From JAWKWH01 sp963669455 (GTDB taxonomy: Bacteria > Pseudomonadota > Alphaproteobacteria > Rhizobiales > Rhizobiaceae), in NCBI GenBank assembly GCA_963669455.1, contig OY770026.1:3853026-3917025 (forward strand): 64,000 bases of DNA. Reading direction: 5' to 3'. The notes under the pieces were generated by a model, which did not search any database, was not told the DNA's origin, and worked only from the letters and a program-made list of their open reading frames with translations. Positions 7,917 through 16,074 of the stretch are shown here, one piece after another (the first letter of the stretch is position 1; each line of letters begins with the position of its first letter). The position numbers and the translations under genes were made by a program.

Positions 7917-8810
7917 TCATGGCCTGAAATCGGAATGCAGACCAACGAGGCGGGCAATGTCATCGGGGGTTAATCCGCCGGCGCGCAATTCGCGGATTGC
8001 GGTGTCTTTTCTACTTTTTGAGAGTTTGCGCCCATCCTCGCCAAGAACCAGGCGATGGTGGCGGTAGCGCGGAACCGGCAAGCCCAGCAACTCCTGCAGC
8101 ACGCGATGCAACGCGGTGGCATGAAACAGGTCACGGCCACGCACGACATCGCTTACCTCCTGCACCACATCATCAATCACCACCGACAGATGGTAGCCTG
8201 CCGGCGCATCGCGGCGTGCCAGCACAACATCACCCCACTGATCGGGCCTGGCCACCAGGTTACCGGTTTCACCCTCAGGACCGGCACCCTCCTCCTGCCA
8301 TGTCACCACGCCGGCAATCCGGGCAAGTGCCTGATCCATATCCAGGCGCCAGTTAAAGGAAGCGCCATCTGCGATACGGCGGTTGCGCTCGATTTTGCTC
8401 AATTGCTTGTCTTGGCCGGGATAAAGCGGCGCTCCATCGGGATCACGCGGCCAGACAGTGCCTTGGGCTTCCTGTTCGGCGATGTGGTCGCGAATGTCTT
8501 TGCGGCTCATGAATGCCGGATAGACCAGTTCCTCATCCTTCAGGATCTGGAGAGCCTGATCATAGTCTGCCAGATGTTCTGATTGACGCCGGATATCATC
8601 TGCAAAATCGATGCCGAGCCAGTCCATGTCCTCGAAAATGGCAGTTTCAAACGCATCGCGGGTGCGGCCTTGGTCAATATCGTCGATGCGAAGCAGCAGC
8701 GCACCCGACGCCTCTCGGGCATGGTGCTGATTGTGAAGCGCCGACAGCGCATGGCCGAGGTGTAAAAACCCGTTCGGGCTCGGCGCAAAGCGAAAAATCC
8801 GACCACTCAT
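7917..8810 (-). CDS. gluQ: Glutamyl-Q tRNA(Asp) synthetase
   Basis: This 297-residue truncated GluRS paralogue activates glutamate and attaches it to queuosine at position 34 of tRNA(Asp). The start at 8810 (MSGRIFRFAPSPNG) is fixed by the family N terminus; upstream codons in the same frame are not family-like. The HIGH equivalent HLGH is near residue 17 and the KMSKS equivalent KLSKS is near residue 262, with no anticodon-binding domain. Where E. coli GluQ-RS has zinc-binding cysteines, this protein reads YPAFMSRKDI, so the zinc site appears to be lost. It is divergent from the glycosylase gene. Confidence 0.95.
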   Translation of the reverse strand: MSGRIFRFAPSPNGFLHLGHALSALHNQHHAREASGALLLRIDDIDQGRTRDAFETAIFEDMDWLGIDFADDIRRQSEHLADYDQALQILKDEELVYPAFMSRKDIRDHIAEQEAQGTVWPRDPDGAPLYPGQDKQLSKIERNRRIADGASFNWRLDMDQALARIAGVVTWQEEGAGPEGETGNLVARPDQWGDVVLARRDAPAGYHLSVVIDDVVQEVSDVVRGRDLFHATALHRVLQELLGLPVPRYRHHRLVLGEDGRKLSKSRKDTAIRELRAGGLTPDDIARLVGLHSDFRP

Positions 8811-8885
8811 CTGATGCGATAGCTCCGCTGGAATACTTGCAACTTGATTGCTACTGTCTTTTCGAGGCTTGATGAAAGACACAGT

Positions 8886-9530
8886 ATGAAACTTATAGAT
8901 AGCCTTGACGATATTGCAGAGGGACTGGACGCACTTTGCCGGGTTGATCCCCGGCTGGTGCAGGTGAGGAATGCCGCCGGTGACGTTCCTTTGAGGCGTT
9001 CGAAACCCGGCTACCAAAGCCTTGCCTCGATAGTCATCTCGCAGCAGGTATCAAAAGCCAGCGCGGAAGCAATATTCAACCGGGTTGCCGGATTGATCAA
9101 TCCGTTGACAGCAAAAGAGGTGTTGGCCGCCGATCCGGACCTGTTCCGGCAGGCGGGGCTTTCGCGGCCCAAACAACGCACATTGCTGGCGGTCGCGAGC
9201 GCCGTGGCGGAAGACGGGCTTGATTTGCATGATTTATGCCTGATCGATGCCGATGAGGCGATGGCGCGACTGACGGCAATCAGCGGCATCGGCCCATGGA
9301 CCGGCGAGGTTTATCTTCTGTTCTGTGCCGGACACCCGGATATTTTTCCAGCCAGGGATGTGGCGCTGCAAGCCGCTATTGCTGATGCTTTTGACATGGA
9401 AAACCGCCCCGGGGACAAAGCGCTTTATCGCCTGGCGGAACAGTGGCGGCCCTGGCGCGGTGTCGCTGCGCGGTTGTTTTGGGCCTATTACCGCGAGTTG
9501 CGCGGCCGCGATGCGGCACTTGGGTACTGA
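8886..9530 (+). CDS. DNA-3-methyladenine glycosylase 2 (AlkA-like)
   Basis: A 214-residue base-excision repair enzyme of the HhH-GPD superfamily that removes alkylated purines such as 3-methyladenine. The helix-hairpin-helix is in LTAISGIGPWTGEVYLLF (about residues 130-147) and the catalytic Asp follows in FPARDVALQ near residue 160. It lacks the N-terminal TATA-like domain of E. coli AlkA, as is usual in the short bacterial and yeast MAG1-like forms. The start at 8886 (MKLIDSLDD) is preferred; an ATG 42 bases upstream in frame is possible. Confidence 0.92.
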   Translation: MKLIDSLDDIAEGLDALCRVDPRLVQVRNAAGDVPLRRSKPGYQSLASIVISQQVSKASAEAIFNRVAGLINPLTAKEVLAADPDLFRQAGLSRPKQRTLLAVASAVAEDGLDLHDLCLIDADEAMARLTAISGIGPWTGEVYLLFCAGHPDIFPARDVALQAAIADAFDMENRPGDKALYRLAEQWRPWRGVAARLFWAYYRELRGRDAALGY

Positions 9531-9558
9531 GGCAAATGAGCAGCCGTTTTGCCGGCTC

Positions 9559-9584
9559 TTTTGCCGGAGCCCGGCAAATTTCCT
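9559..9584 (+). terminator. Hairpin, possible terminator of the glycosylase gene
   Basis: TTTGCCGG (9560-9567) pairs perfectly with CCGGCAAA (9571-9578) around a 3-base loop, followed by TTTCCTTTT. It lies 30 bases past the glycosylase stop codon. The T-run is interrupted, so terminator strength is uncertain. Confidence 0.6.
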
Positions 9585-9659
9585 TTTGATGCTTCACATT
9601 GGTGTCATCAACGGCATAGACTATTATGACAGTTTTGACGTTCGCGGGAGACAAGGTTC

Positions 9660-10217
9660 TTGACGATTGCGGTTTCGCCTGATGGTTTGCCGGCGCTGGT
9701 GCTGAACGCAGATTACCGGCCGCTCAGCTATTATCCGCTGTCGCTGTGGTCGTGGCAGGATGCGATCAAGGCCGTGTTTCTGGAACGGGTCAACATTGTC
9801 GCCGAATATGAACATGCCGTTTCATCGCCCTCATTCTCGATGAAACTGCCGAGTGTTGTCTGCCTGAAAAACTACGTCAAACAGTCTCGCAATCCAGCAT
9901 TTACGCGCTTTAATGTGTTTCTTCGCGACCGGTTCGAGTGCCAATATTGCGGATCACGCGAAGATCTGACATTCGACCATGTGGTGCCGCGGCGCTCAGG
10001 CGGCGTGACCAGTTGGGAAAACGTCGTGGCCGCTTGTTCGCCGTGTAATCTGAAAAAGGGCGGCCTTTTACCCGCACGTGCTAAAATGTGGCCGCTGCAA
10101 AAACCCTTCCGCCCGACTGTGCGCGACCTGCACAATAATGGTCGAAAATTTCCACCCAATCATTTGCACGAAAGCTGGATGGACTTTCTCTATTGGGATG
10201 TCGAACTGGAACCGTAA
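9660..10217 (+). CDS. HNH endonuclease
   Basis: A 185-residue protein with a C-terminal HNH nuclease fold. The two zinc-knuckle pairs CQYC (near residue 97) and CSPC (near 127) bracket the catalytic core LTFDHVVPRRSGGVTSWENV. The N-terminal ADYRPLSYYPLSLWSWQDAIKAVF block is conserved in a widespread bacterial group simply named HNH endonuclease, whose cellular role is not settled. The start is a TTG at 9660, supported by GGGAGACAAGG just upstream. It is a chromosomal housekeeping-type copy, with no restriction or phage genes nearby. Confidence 0.92.
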   Translation: MTIAVSPDGLPALVLNADYRPLSYYPLSLWSWQDAIKAVFLERVNIVAEYEHAVSSPSFSMKLPSVVCLKNYVKQSRNPAFTRFNVFLRDRFECQYCGSREDLTFDHVVPRRSGGVTSWENVVAACSPCNLKKGGLLPARAKMWPLQKPFRPTVRDLHNNGRKFPPNHLHESWMDFLYWDVELEP

Positions 10218-10264
10218 GCCGCGTGCAATTGTCTGCTTAAGCGTCGGGAATTTGCGTCCCGTTC

Positions 10265-10771
10265 CTAATGTTTGGATAGTGCGGAGCGAAACGCAATCGC
10301 AGCAAGCGCCAGACTTGCCAGCACGTTCCATCCGGCAAAGGAAAGTCCTAGAAAGCGGCCGGCCGCCTGATCGCAGGAAGGCGGGACCACTTCATTTAAA
10401 ACATCGAGTACACCCTGCCCGCCAGTGTCGGGTGCGGCACTGACGACGCCACAATCGGACGGCCCGGCCCACCACTGCCACTCCACGCCTGAATGGTAGA
10501 TACCGAGATAAAGACCCCAGACCATGAGGGCGCCACCTGCAACCAGCAGGATGCGGATCACGATGGCGGGCATGTGAAGCCAAGCAGCGCCCAACGTGAC
10601 CGCCATCAGCGGGATACCGATATAATAGGGAATGCGCTGCTCAAGGCAGAGCTTGCAGGGTATATAGCCGCCAATGTGCTCAAAACCGAGCGCCGTACCG
10701 ACGGTTACGATCATGCCCGCCAGCAGCAGAGCCGCGCCAATGGAATGGTATCGAAGTTTTTTTCCAGACAT
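10265..10771 (-). CDS. dsbB: Disulfide bond formation protein B
   Basis: A 168-residue four-helix inner-membrane protein that reoxidises DsbA-type thiol oxidases and passes electrons to quinone. The first periplasmic loop carries CKLC (near residue 40) and the second carries two further cysteines in GPSDCGV and PPSCDQ (near residues 105 and 130), the full set needed for catalysis. The EQRIPYY segment after CKLC corresponds to the quinone-proximal EQR of DsbB. No dsbA is visible nearby. The YqaA-like gene ends 11 bases upstream, so the two may be co-transcribed. Confidence 0.93.
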   Translation of the reverse strand: MSGKKLRYHSIGAALLLAGMIVTVGTALGFEHIGGYIPCKLCLEQRIPYYIGIPLMAVTLGAAWLHMPAIVIRILLVAGGALMVWGLYLGIYHSGVEWQWWAGPSDCGVVSAAPDTGGQGVLDVLNEVVPPSCDQAAGRFLGLSFAGWNVLASLALAAIAFRSALSKH

Positions 10772-10782
10772 CAAAAACCCTG

Positions 10783-11370
10783 TCAGAACAAATATCGCAC
10801 GGAGACGAAGCCGCCGATCAATAACACAAGGAAGAGGGTGAAAAGTAGACCTAGATGCTTTTCGATAAAGCCCTTGATCGGCGGACCGTAACGGCTAAGC
10901 AACCAGGATACCAGAAAGAAGCGCAGGCTGCGCCCGACAACGCTTACCGCGGCAAAAGCGATCGGGTTGAACCCGACAAGGCCGGAGAAAATGGTCAGCA
11001 CCTTATAGGGAAATGGCGTTATCGCCGCGAACAGGATGGCCCAGGCGCCCCAGCTTGAATTGTACCAGACGGAGAGCTGCTCAAAGGCGTCCTCCTTGCC
11101 ATAGAACGCCAAAATCGGTTTACCGAGCGTCTCAAATAAAAATGCGCCGATTGCGTAGCCGAGAAACGCGCCGGCGACCGAGGCGACGGTGCAGACCAGG
11201 GCATAGCGAATCCATTTGGTTCGTTCCGCCAGTACCATCGGAATCAACAGGACATCGGGCGGAATCGGAAAGACTGAGCTTTCAATAAACGACACGCCAG
11301 CAAGCGCACGTTCCGCATGGCGGGTGGTGGCAAGCGACATGGTCAAGTCATAGAGTTTTCTGAGCATCAT
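10783..11370 (-). CDS. YqaA family (DedA-like/VTT) membrane protein
   Basis: A 195-residue inner-membrane protein of the YqaA branch of the DedA/SNARE-associated (VTT) superfamily. The N-terminal ALAGVSFIESSVFPIPPDVLLIPM block contains the ESxxFPIPPD motif, and the central block GYAIGAFLFETLGKP and FSGLVGFNPIAF region are typical. DedA-family members are thought to flip or transport lipids, but the YqaA branch is uncharacterised. Four to five membrane segments are visible. It precedes dsbB on the same strand. Confidence 0.9.
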   Translation of the reverse strand: MMLRKLYDLTMSLATTRHAERALAGVSFIESSVFPIPPDVLLIPMVLAERTKWIRYALVCTVASVAGAFLGYAIGAFLFETLGKPILAFYGKEDAFEQLSVWYNSSWGAWAILFAAITPFPYKVLTIFSGLVGFNPIAFAAVSVVGRSLRFFLVSWLLSRYGPPIKGFIEKHLGLLFTLFLVLLIGGFVSVRYLF

Positions 11371-11592
11371 GCGGTCCGGTTCACAGGTTTGTGTGTAGCC
11401 GGTAGCAAAAACCGGTGCAATTACGTTTAACGAAGATTTAGAGCGTTTTGCGGTTCCTTTGAACCGTTACAACGCCTGTACCTGCCTGGAACTGTTGAAG
11501 CATTTTTCGCATATATGATTCTGTCCGGGCGAAAAATGCCTTGGAATGAACAGCTTTTTTGTGCTGACAAACTAAAAATTCTTTTGATGGGG

Positions 11593-11627
11593 CCAAATTC
11601 AGTTGACGGGCCCAAATTCAGTTGACG
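11593..11627. repeat. 19-bp tandem duplication carrying a -35 box
   Basis: The 16-base word CCAAATTCAGTTGACG occurs at 11593-11608 and again at 11612-11627, a period of 19. Each copy ends in TTGACG, so the -35 element of the tRNA-Leu promoter is duplicated. Confidence 0.85.
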
Positions 11628-11649
11628 ACCACGGTGTTGGCTCTATAGT
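11622..11649 (+). promoter_or_regulatory. Sigma-70 type promoter of tRNA-Leu
   Basis: TTGACG (11622-11627) and TATAGT (11644-11649) are spaced by 16 bases, and the tRNA 5' end lies 33 bases after the -10 box. The -35 box is the downstream copy of the 19-bp tandem duplication. Confidence 0.7.
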
Positions 11650-11682
11650 CCGCCGCGCTCTATCTGCTGGATGATACACACT

Positions 11683-11768
11683 GCCCCTCTGGCGGAATTG
11701 GTAGACGCGCCAGATTCAAAATCTGGTTCCCTTTGGGAGTGCCGGTTCGATTCCGGCGGGGGGCACCA
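11683..11768 (+). tRNA. tRNA-Leu (anticodon CAA)
   Basis: The gene folds as a class II tRNA with a long variable arm. The acceptor strand GCCCCTC pairs with GGGGGGC (one G-T pair), the anticodon arm is CCAGA-TTCAAAA-TCTGG giving anticodon CAA (reads UUG), the T arm is GCCGG-TTCGATT-CCGGC, and the CCA end is encoded. The D-loop region has TGGCGGAATTGGTAGACGCG, the usual Leu pattern. Confidence 0.97.
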
Positions 11769-12429
11769 TTTCAGATTTTCCCAGACGTATATCTCCTAAC
11801 ACCTTGAAAGATAATGATTTTTTGCGGTTCGATAGCCCCAATTTCGGATGTAGGAGAGCTGTTCCGCAAATACGAGTTTTGCAACCGCTCCTTTGTCCTC
11901 AAGGTGCTTAGAGGCCCAAAAATTCCAAGGGTTTGCGAGGATGAGAAAAGCGGGCCGATGAATTTTTTGAATGAGCCGTGGGGCCTGACCAGACTGGTGG
12001 TTTTTCTCTAGGGCGTTTTGCGGTTTCTTTGACCACGTGTATCTGCTTGGAACTGCGGCACAGCCTGAAAGTACCTGGTCAAATTGAAATCGGCGGCATT
12101 GGTGATGCGAGTATTGCAGCTTTCGTCCACCCCGGTTTGACTGCAATCAGAATTCCAGGCGGATATCGGCAAACGCTCAGCCGATCTCATTTTGCACAGC
12201 AGTACAGGCGCTCTGCAGTGAGAAATCCTGCATCCGCGCAGCCTATGGTTGGCGAAATGAAAGTTCCCGGCGCTTGCCTCACGGATGCCGGCGACAGGAA
12301 ACCTATCCCAAATACGCTGTTACATGACGCGGACAGGTGTTAAAGAATGAGACATGCGAGTTACGCTAGAGCGATGGTTGCGGCAATAAGATAGAGTCTG
12401 GCGGCATCCATTTTTGGAGGAGGGAAACC
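11769..12429. other. 660-bp region after tRNA-Leu without a convincing gene
   Basis: Open frames here are short and lack ribosome binding sites and recognisable domains. The region holds the second copy of the TAGRGCGTTTTGCGG...CTGGAACTG repeat at 12009-12055. Sequences directly 3' of a tRNA are frequent integration sites, but I see no integrase, direct repeat of the tRNA end or mobility gene. The ribosome binding site GGAGGAGGG of the BCCT gene lies at the right end. Confidence 0.6.
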
Positions 12430-14049
12430 ATGACCGCACAACAAGGTGCCACCGACAGCAGTGACACGGAATATAATCACACAATCGGCCAGAACAATAT
12501 CACGCCGTTCGGCCTGGACATCCATAATCCGGTGTTTCTCGTTTCCGGCTTGTCGGTTGTCGCGTTTGTCATCATCACATTGATGTTTCAGGCAGATGCA
12601 ACCGCATTTTTCGGATGGTTAAGGGGGTTTCTGACATCGACTTTTGACTGGTTTTTCCTGCTTTCAGCCAATCTGTTTGTGCTTTTCTGCCTGTTTTTGA
12701 TGCTTGGGCCACTCGGCAAAGTTCGCATCGGCGGACAGGATGCCAAACCCGATTACGGTTATCTCGGCTGGTTCGCCATGCTATTTGCCGCCGGAATGGG
12801 CATCGGCCTGATGTTTTTCGGTGTTTCCGAGCCGATGTCGCATTTTTCCTCTTCTCTGGGTGGAACAGCTGCCGATGGCGGTGTCAGGACAGACTGGGCT
12901 CCGCTTGGCGGCGCTGCAGGCGACGCAGCAGCAGCGCGCGATCTCGGCATGGCGTCGACGATTTTCCACTGGGCACTGCATCCATGGGCGATTTACGCCG
13001 TCGTCGCGCTCGCACTTGCCTTCTTCTCATACAATCGAGGTATGCCGCTGACGCTGCGCTCGGCATTCCACCCCCTGCTCGGCGATGCCGTGTGGGGCTG
13101 GCCGGGCCATATTATCGATACACTGGCCGTACTTGCCACCATGTTCGGCCTTGCAACCTCGCTTGGTTTCGGAACCGAACAAGCGCTTGCCGGTCTCAAT
13201 TATCTGTTTGACGTTCCGGTCACCAACGGGATGAAAGTTCTGTTGATCGCAGCGATCACCGCCGCAGCGCTGGTTTCAGTTGTTCGCGGACTTGATGGCG
13301 GCGTCAAGCGGCTTTCGGAAATCAACATCGCTCTGGCAGCACTGCTGTTGGCTTTCATCATCGTCGTTGGCCCAACGCTCGATATCTTTAACACAATTGT
13401 CTCTGGCGGCATCGCCTATGTGACGGAGATTGTGCCGCTATCGATGCCATTCGGCCGTGAAGACGCAAATTTCAGCCAGGGCTGGACCGCGTTTTACTGG
13501 GCCTGGTGGATCTCCTGGTCGCCGTTCGTCGGAATGTTCATTGCCCGTGTTTCGCGGGGCCGAACAGTACGCGAATTTGTGTTCTGCGTGATCATCATTC
13601 CGACCATCGTGTGTGTTTTGTGGATGGGAGCCTTTGGCGGAACCGCTATCAGCCAGGTCATCGCAGATGCGGCAGCGCCGGTGAAGGATGCACCGCTTGA
13701 ATTAAAGCTGTTTGAGATGCTGAAGCCGCTGCCGCTCGCCTCCGTCACCTCGTTCATCGGCATCCTACTGGTCATCGTGTTTTTCGTCACATCGTCAGAT
13801 TCCGGTTCACTCGTGGTCGACACGATTACCGCTGGCGGCAAAACCGATGCGCCGGTCTCGCAACGTGTATTCTGGTGCACGTTCGAGGGTTTGGTTGCCG
13901 CGGTATTGCTGCTTGTCGGCGGCGCGCAAAGCCTGACCGCCCTACAGGCCATGGCGGTGTCGACCGGATTTCCGTTCGCCATCGTCCTGCTGCTGATGTG
14001 TGTCAGTCTCTATGTCGGCCTGAACAGAGAGCGCAAAGAGTTAAAATGA
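12430..14049 (+). CDS. BCCT family transporter (glycine betaine/choline/carnitine type)
   Basis: A 539-residue secondary transporter for quaternary ammonium compounds with the twelve-helix BCCT fold. The family signature with its Trp-rich stretch (YWAWWISWSPFVGMFIARVS) is at residues 356-375 and the glycine-rich TM segment AAGMGIGLMFFGVSEP is near residue 120. The start follows a strong GGAGG site. It lacks the long C-terminal osmosensing tail of BetP and is more like uptake carriers for catabolism or osmoprotection. The sarcosine oxidase operon 2.6 kb away would allow betaine-derived sarcosine to be used, but the two loci are separated by unrelated genes. Confidence 0.95.
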   Translation: MTAQQGATDSSDTEYNHTIGQNNITPFGLDIHNPVFLVSGLSVVAFVIITLMFQADATAFFGWLRGFLTSTFDWFFLLSANLFVLFCLFLMLGPLGKVRIGGQDAKPDYGYLGWFAMLFAAGMGIGLMFFGVSEPMSHFSSSLGGTAADGGVRTDWAPLGGAAGDAAAARDLGMASTIFHWALHPWAIYAVVALALAFFSYNRGMPLTLRSAFHPLLGDAVWGWPGHIIDTLAVLATMFGLATSLGFGTEQALAGLNYLFDVPVTNGMKVLLIAAITAAALVSVVRGLDGGVKRLSEINIALAALLLAFIIVVGPTLDIFNTIVSGGIAYVTEIVPLSMPFGREDANFSQGWTAFYWAWWISWSPFVGMFIARVSRGRTVREFVFCVIIIPTIVCVLWMGAFGGTAISQVIADAAAPVKDAPLELKLFEMLKPLPLASVTSFIGILLVIVFFVTSSDSGSLVVDTITAGGKTDAPVSQRVFWCTFEGLVAAVLLLVGGAQSLTALQAMAVSTGFPFAIVLLLMCVSLYVGLNRERKELK

Positions 14050-14085
14050 CCGGAATCTGTTCTGGCCCGCTCTAGATAGACATAT

Positions 14086-14112
14086 GCCTGATCGTGGAAA
14101 GTACGATCAGGC
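14086..14112. terminator. Hairpin between convergent genes
   Basis: GCCTGATCGT (14086-14095) pairs perfectly with ACGATCAGGC (14103-14112) around a 7-base loop. It lies between the BCCT stop and the stop of the convergent TPR gene, the right place for a bidirectional terminator, but no T-run follows on either strand. Confidence 0.55.
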
Positions 14113-14126
14113 GGCGGACCACCCCA

Positions 14127-14969
14127 TCAGCCCCGTAAGCGGTCTATGCCATCTTTGGCGGGCTGATAGTTCGGGTTAATTTTGAGCGCCTGCGAATATG
14201 ATTTTTTTGCCTTGGCCTTTTCACCGCGCTGCTCGTATACGAACGCCTGGTTTGCCCAGCTTTCTGCAACGTTGCGGTTCAGCTTGATCGCGGTATTGAA
14301 GTCGGAAAATGCGTTTTCATCATCGCCTTGCGCCAGATATGACAGGCCCCTGCCATTATAAGGCTCAGGTGCATCCGCCGACAGCGAAATCGCAGTGGAA
14401 AAATCCTCAATCGCAAAACTGTGCTGGCTGCGGGACTGAAATATCAGGCCGCGATTGTGATAAGCGCGCGCGTCGGTGGTATCAAGCTGGATGGCGCGTT
14501 CGAAATCGCGGAATGCTTCATTGTCACGGCCTGATTTGCGGAACAGGTTGCCGCGACCGATATAGGCTGCATCGTAGGACGGATTGATTTTGATCGCCTG
14601 ATTATAGTCGCCGACCGCCTTTGCCCCCTCTCCCAGAAACCGCCATATCAGAGCGCGGTTTGCATAGGCCTGATAAAAGCGCGGATTGAGTTTGATCGCC
14701 CGGTCGAAATCCCTCAGCGCCTCGCGGTACTTTCCGCCCCGGCCATAGGCTGTTCCGCGCACATTATATGCCTCGGGGTCATTTGGGCTTCGCTCGATTA
14801 CCGATGTCAGCGAGGCGATATTCTCTTCAGAGCCCTGCGCAGCCTCAATCGGGGCAATTTCTCCGCTGCTTGTCTGACATCCCGCCAGTGCGGTCAATGA
14901 AACAAAAAAAGCAATTGTTGCTGCTCGAAGCAGGTTGTTATTTTCGACTGACGTTTGCCGGCTGTTCAC
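14127..14969 (-). CDS. Tetratricopeptide repeat lipoprotein
   Basis: A 280-residue protein with a signal sequence ending in the lipobox LAGC (Cys31), so it is probably a lipoprotein. Residues about 55-275 form six tetratricopeptide repeats with the pattern AYxxRGxxYxxxGxxxxAxxDFxxAIxLNP, for example AYANRALIWRFLGEGAKAVG and AYHNRGLIFQSRSQHSFAIE. This architecture resembles NlpI, an outer-membrane adaptor for peptidoglycan enzymes, but homology beyond the repeat cannot be judged here. It is a single gene, convergent with the BCCT gene. Confidence 0.9.
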   Translation of the reverse strand: MNSRQTSVENNNLLRAATIAFFVSLTALAGCQTSSGEIAPIEAAQGSEENIASLTSVIERSPNDPEAYNVRGTAYGRGGKYREALRDFDRAIKLNPRFYQAYANRALIWRFLGEGAKAVGDYNQAIKINPSYDAAYIGRGNLFRKSGRDNEAFRDFERAIQLDTTDARAYHNRGLIFQSRSQHSFAIEDFSTAISLSADAPEPYNGRGLSYLAQGDDENAFSDFNTAIKLNRNVAESWANQAFVYEQRGEKAKAKKSYSQALKINPNYQPAKDGIDRLRG

Positions 14970-15114
14970 AGAATCTGGCCCCCGGACCTCTCAACATACG
15001 TCCCCTACAACAAAGGCGGCTCGACAAATCCGCCGTGCCGCCAACAAATTATTGCCCGATAAAGACGAAAAAGCGGCAAAGGTACAATGACCCTAACCTG
15101 CCACCAATGCCTGG

Positions 15115-15339
15115 TTATCTACCAGAGCGTCCGCCAACAAGCCCCTCGCGCTGTGCCCGTTTACGCGCAAGCTTGCGGGCACGCCGTACTGCTTCTGCCT
15201 TTTCGCGGGCCCGTTTCTCGGAAGGTTTTTCGTAGTGGCCGCGCATTTTCATTTCGCGGAAGATGCCTTCGCGCTGCATTTTCTTTTTCAATGCGCGAAG
15301 CGCCTGGTCTACATTGTTGTCGCGAACGAGTACCTGCAC
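15115..15339 (-). CDS. rpsU: 30S ribosomal protein S21
   Basis: A 74-residue basic protein. The N terminus MQVLVRDNNVDQALRALKKK and the following REGIFREMKMRGHYEKPSEKR block are the diagnostic S21 sequence, with an Arg/Lys-rich tail. S21 helps the 30S subunit pair with the Shine-Dalgarno sequence during initiation. It is transcribed alone, with a long upstream region (15340-15800) containing two hairpins that might act in its leader. Confidence 0.96.
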   Translation of the reverse strand: MQVLVRDNNVDQALRALKKKMQREGIFREMKMRGHYEKPSEKRAREKAEAVRRARKLARKRAQREGLVGGRSGR

Positions 15340-15731
15340 GTAACGGTTCCTGCTGTTTCGAGTTTAGTTATCAAAGCATTTGGCAATGCCAAGCGCCCCG
15401 TGCCGGAGCTCCGACGCGGACTTGGGAGGCGATTACCAGACCGGTTGTTGTTTGTCCACTACCGTGGGGCAAAAAGAATGTTGCCCCGAGTTCATTCCAA
15501 AGTGTTTGAGCCGTTTGTTGCTTTCATATTATTCCCCCTTGGTCAATTTCATTCTCACCGAAGAATTGCCGGGCGGAGACACCAGGTTATGGACCCAGAG
15601 CGTATCCACCGAATATTGAATCGTTTGACCGCCGGGAGTTTGTGCGCTGCCCCCCCTCTCGGCGGCGTTTCACTTGCCTGGCTCGGCGGCGCTTCGCTTG
15701 CCTGCCGGGGCAGTGAAGCCGCGTACTGCGA

Positions 15732-15749
15732 CGTGGTGTAAACACCACG
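15732..15749. repeat. Perfect 8-2-8 inverted repeat
   Basis: CGTGGTGT and ACACCACG flank a two-base AA centre. The spacing suits a dimeric regulator binding site, and it lies about 390 bases upstream of rpsU on the minus strand. No protein is known to me for this sequence. Confidence 0.6.
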
Positions 15750-15932
15750 AGATCGCGCGCAACACTGTCAGCGTGCAAAGAACCAAGGTCAAATGATTGC
15801 AGTTTGTTATTTGAGTTCAACATGTTGAGTAGCCGGCTTGGGTGTCTTTTCCGCCTCTGCTGCGTCGAAATCCTCGCACGATACTACGGCATCGCACTGC
15901 GGTATTCTCCTTGCAGAACCGAAAAATCCATC

Positions 15933-15969
15933 CCATCAAACTGCTCCAATATTCAGTGGACACGCTCTA
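15933..15969 (-). repeat. Dispersed 37-bp repeat, copy 2 (inverted)
   Basis: On the minus strand this begins TAGAGCGTGTC and ends AGTTTGATGG, the same length and ends as the copy at 1097-1133. About 27 of 37 positions agree by eye. Confidence 0.55.
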
Positions 15970-16074
15970 GATACATTGTGGAGCTGACAAAGAAGGCTAT
16001 TGCTGTTTACAATGAAATTTCGAATGAATTGAATTGCGACTTACGTGGTTTATTTTTGGAAAAGGAAATCAGAT

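Larger units (their letters stand above)
11371..11682. other. Repeat-rich region upstream of tRNA-Leu
   Basis: No gene is supported here. A repeat copy lies at 11439-11493 (starts TAGAGCGTTTTGCGG, ends CTGGAACTG) and a diverged, shorter copy lies at 12009-12055 on the far side of the tRNA. A perfect 11-bp inverted repeat, GCATTTTTCGC (11500-11510) and GCGAAAAATGC (11529-11539), follows with an 18-base loop. The tRNA promoter and its duplicated -35 region occupy the right end. Confidence 0.65.
15340..16074. other. 735-bp intergenic region with hairpins and repeats
   Basis: No gene is convincing. Contents: a GGGGCAA/TTGCCCC hairpin at 15466-15487; an imperfect tandem pair of about 24 bp at 15659-15706 (each unit CGGCGGCG..TTC.CTTGCCTG); a perfect 8-2-8 inverted repeat at 15732-15749; and an inverted copy of the 37-bp dispersed repeat at 15933-15969. 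On the minus strand GGGGGAATAATATG (15539-15526) would start an 11-codon peptide, which could be a leader upstream of rpsU but is not supported further. Confidence 0.6.

Noticed and set aside
11796..12146. A 116-codon minus-strand open frame after tRNA-Leu
   Set aside because: There is no ribosome binding site or domain, and it overlaps a repeat copy; a related fragment at 11427-11615 results from the same repeats, not from homology of genes.
15587..15823. A 78-codon minus-strand open frame upstream of rpsU starting MLNSNNKLQ
   Set aside because: It is low complexity (Arg-rich because of the tandem GC repeat) and has no ribosome binding site.
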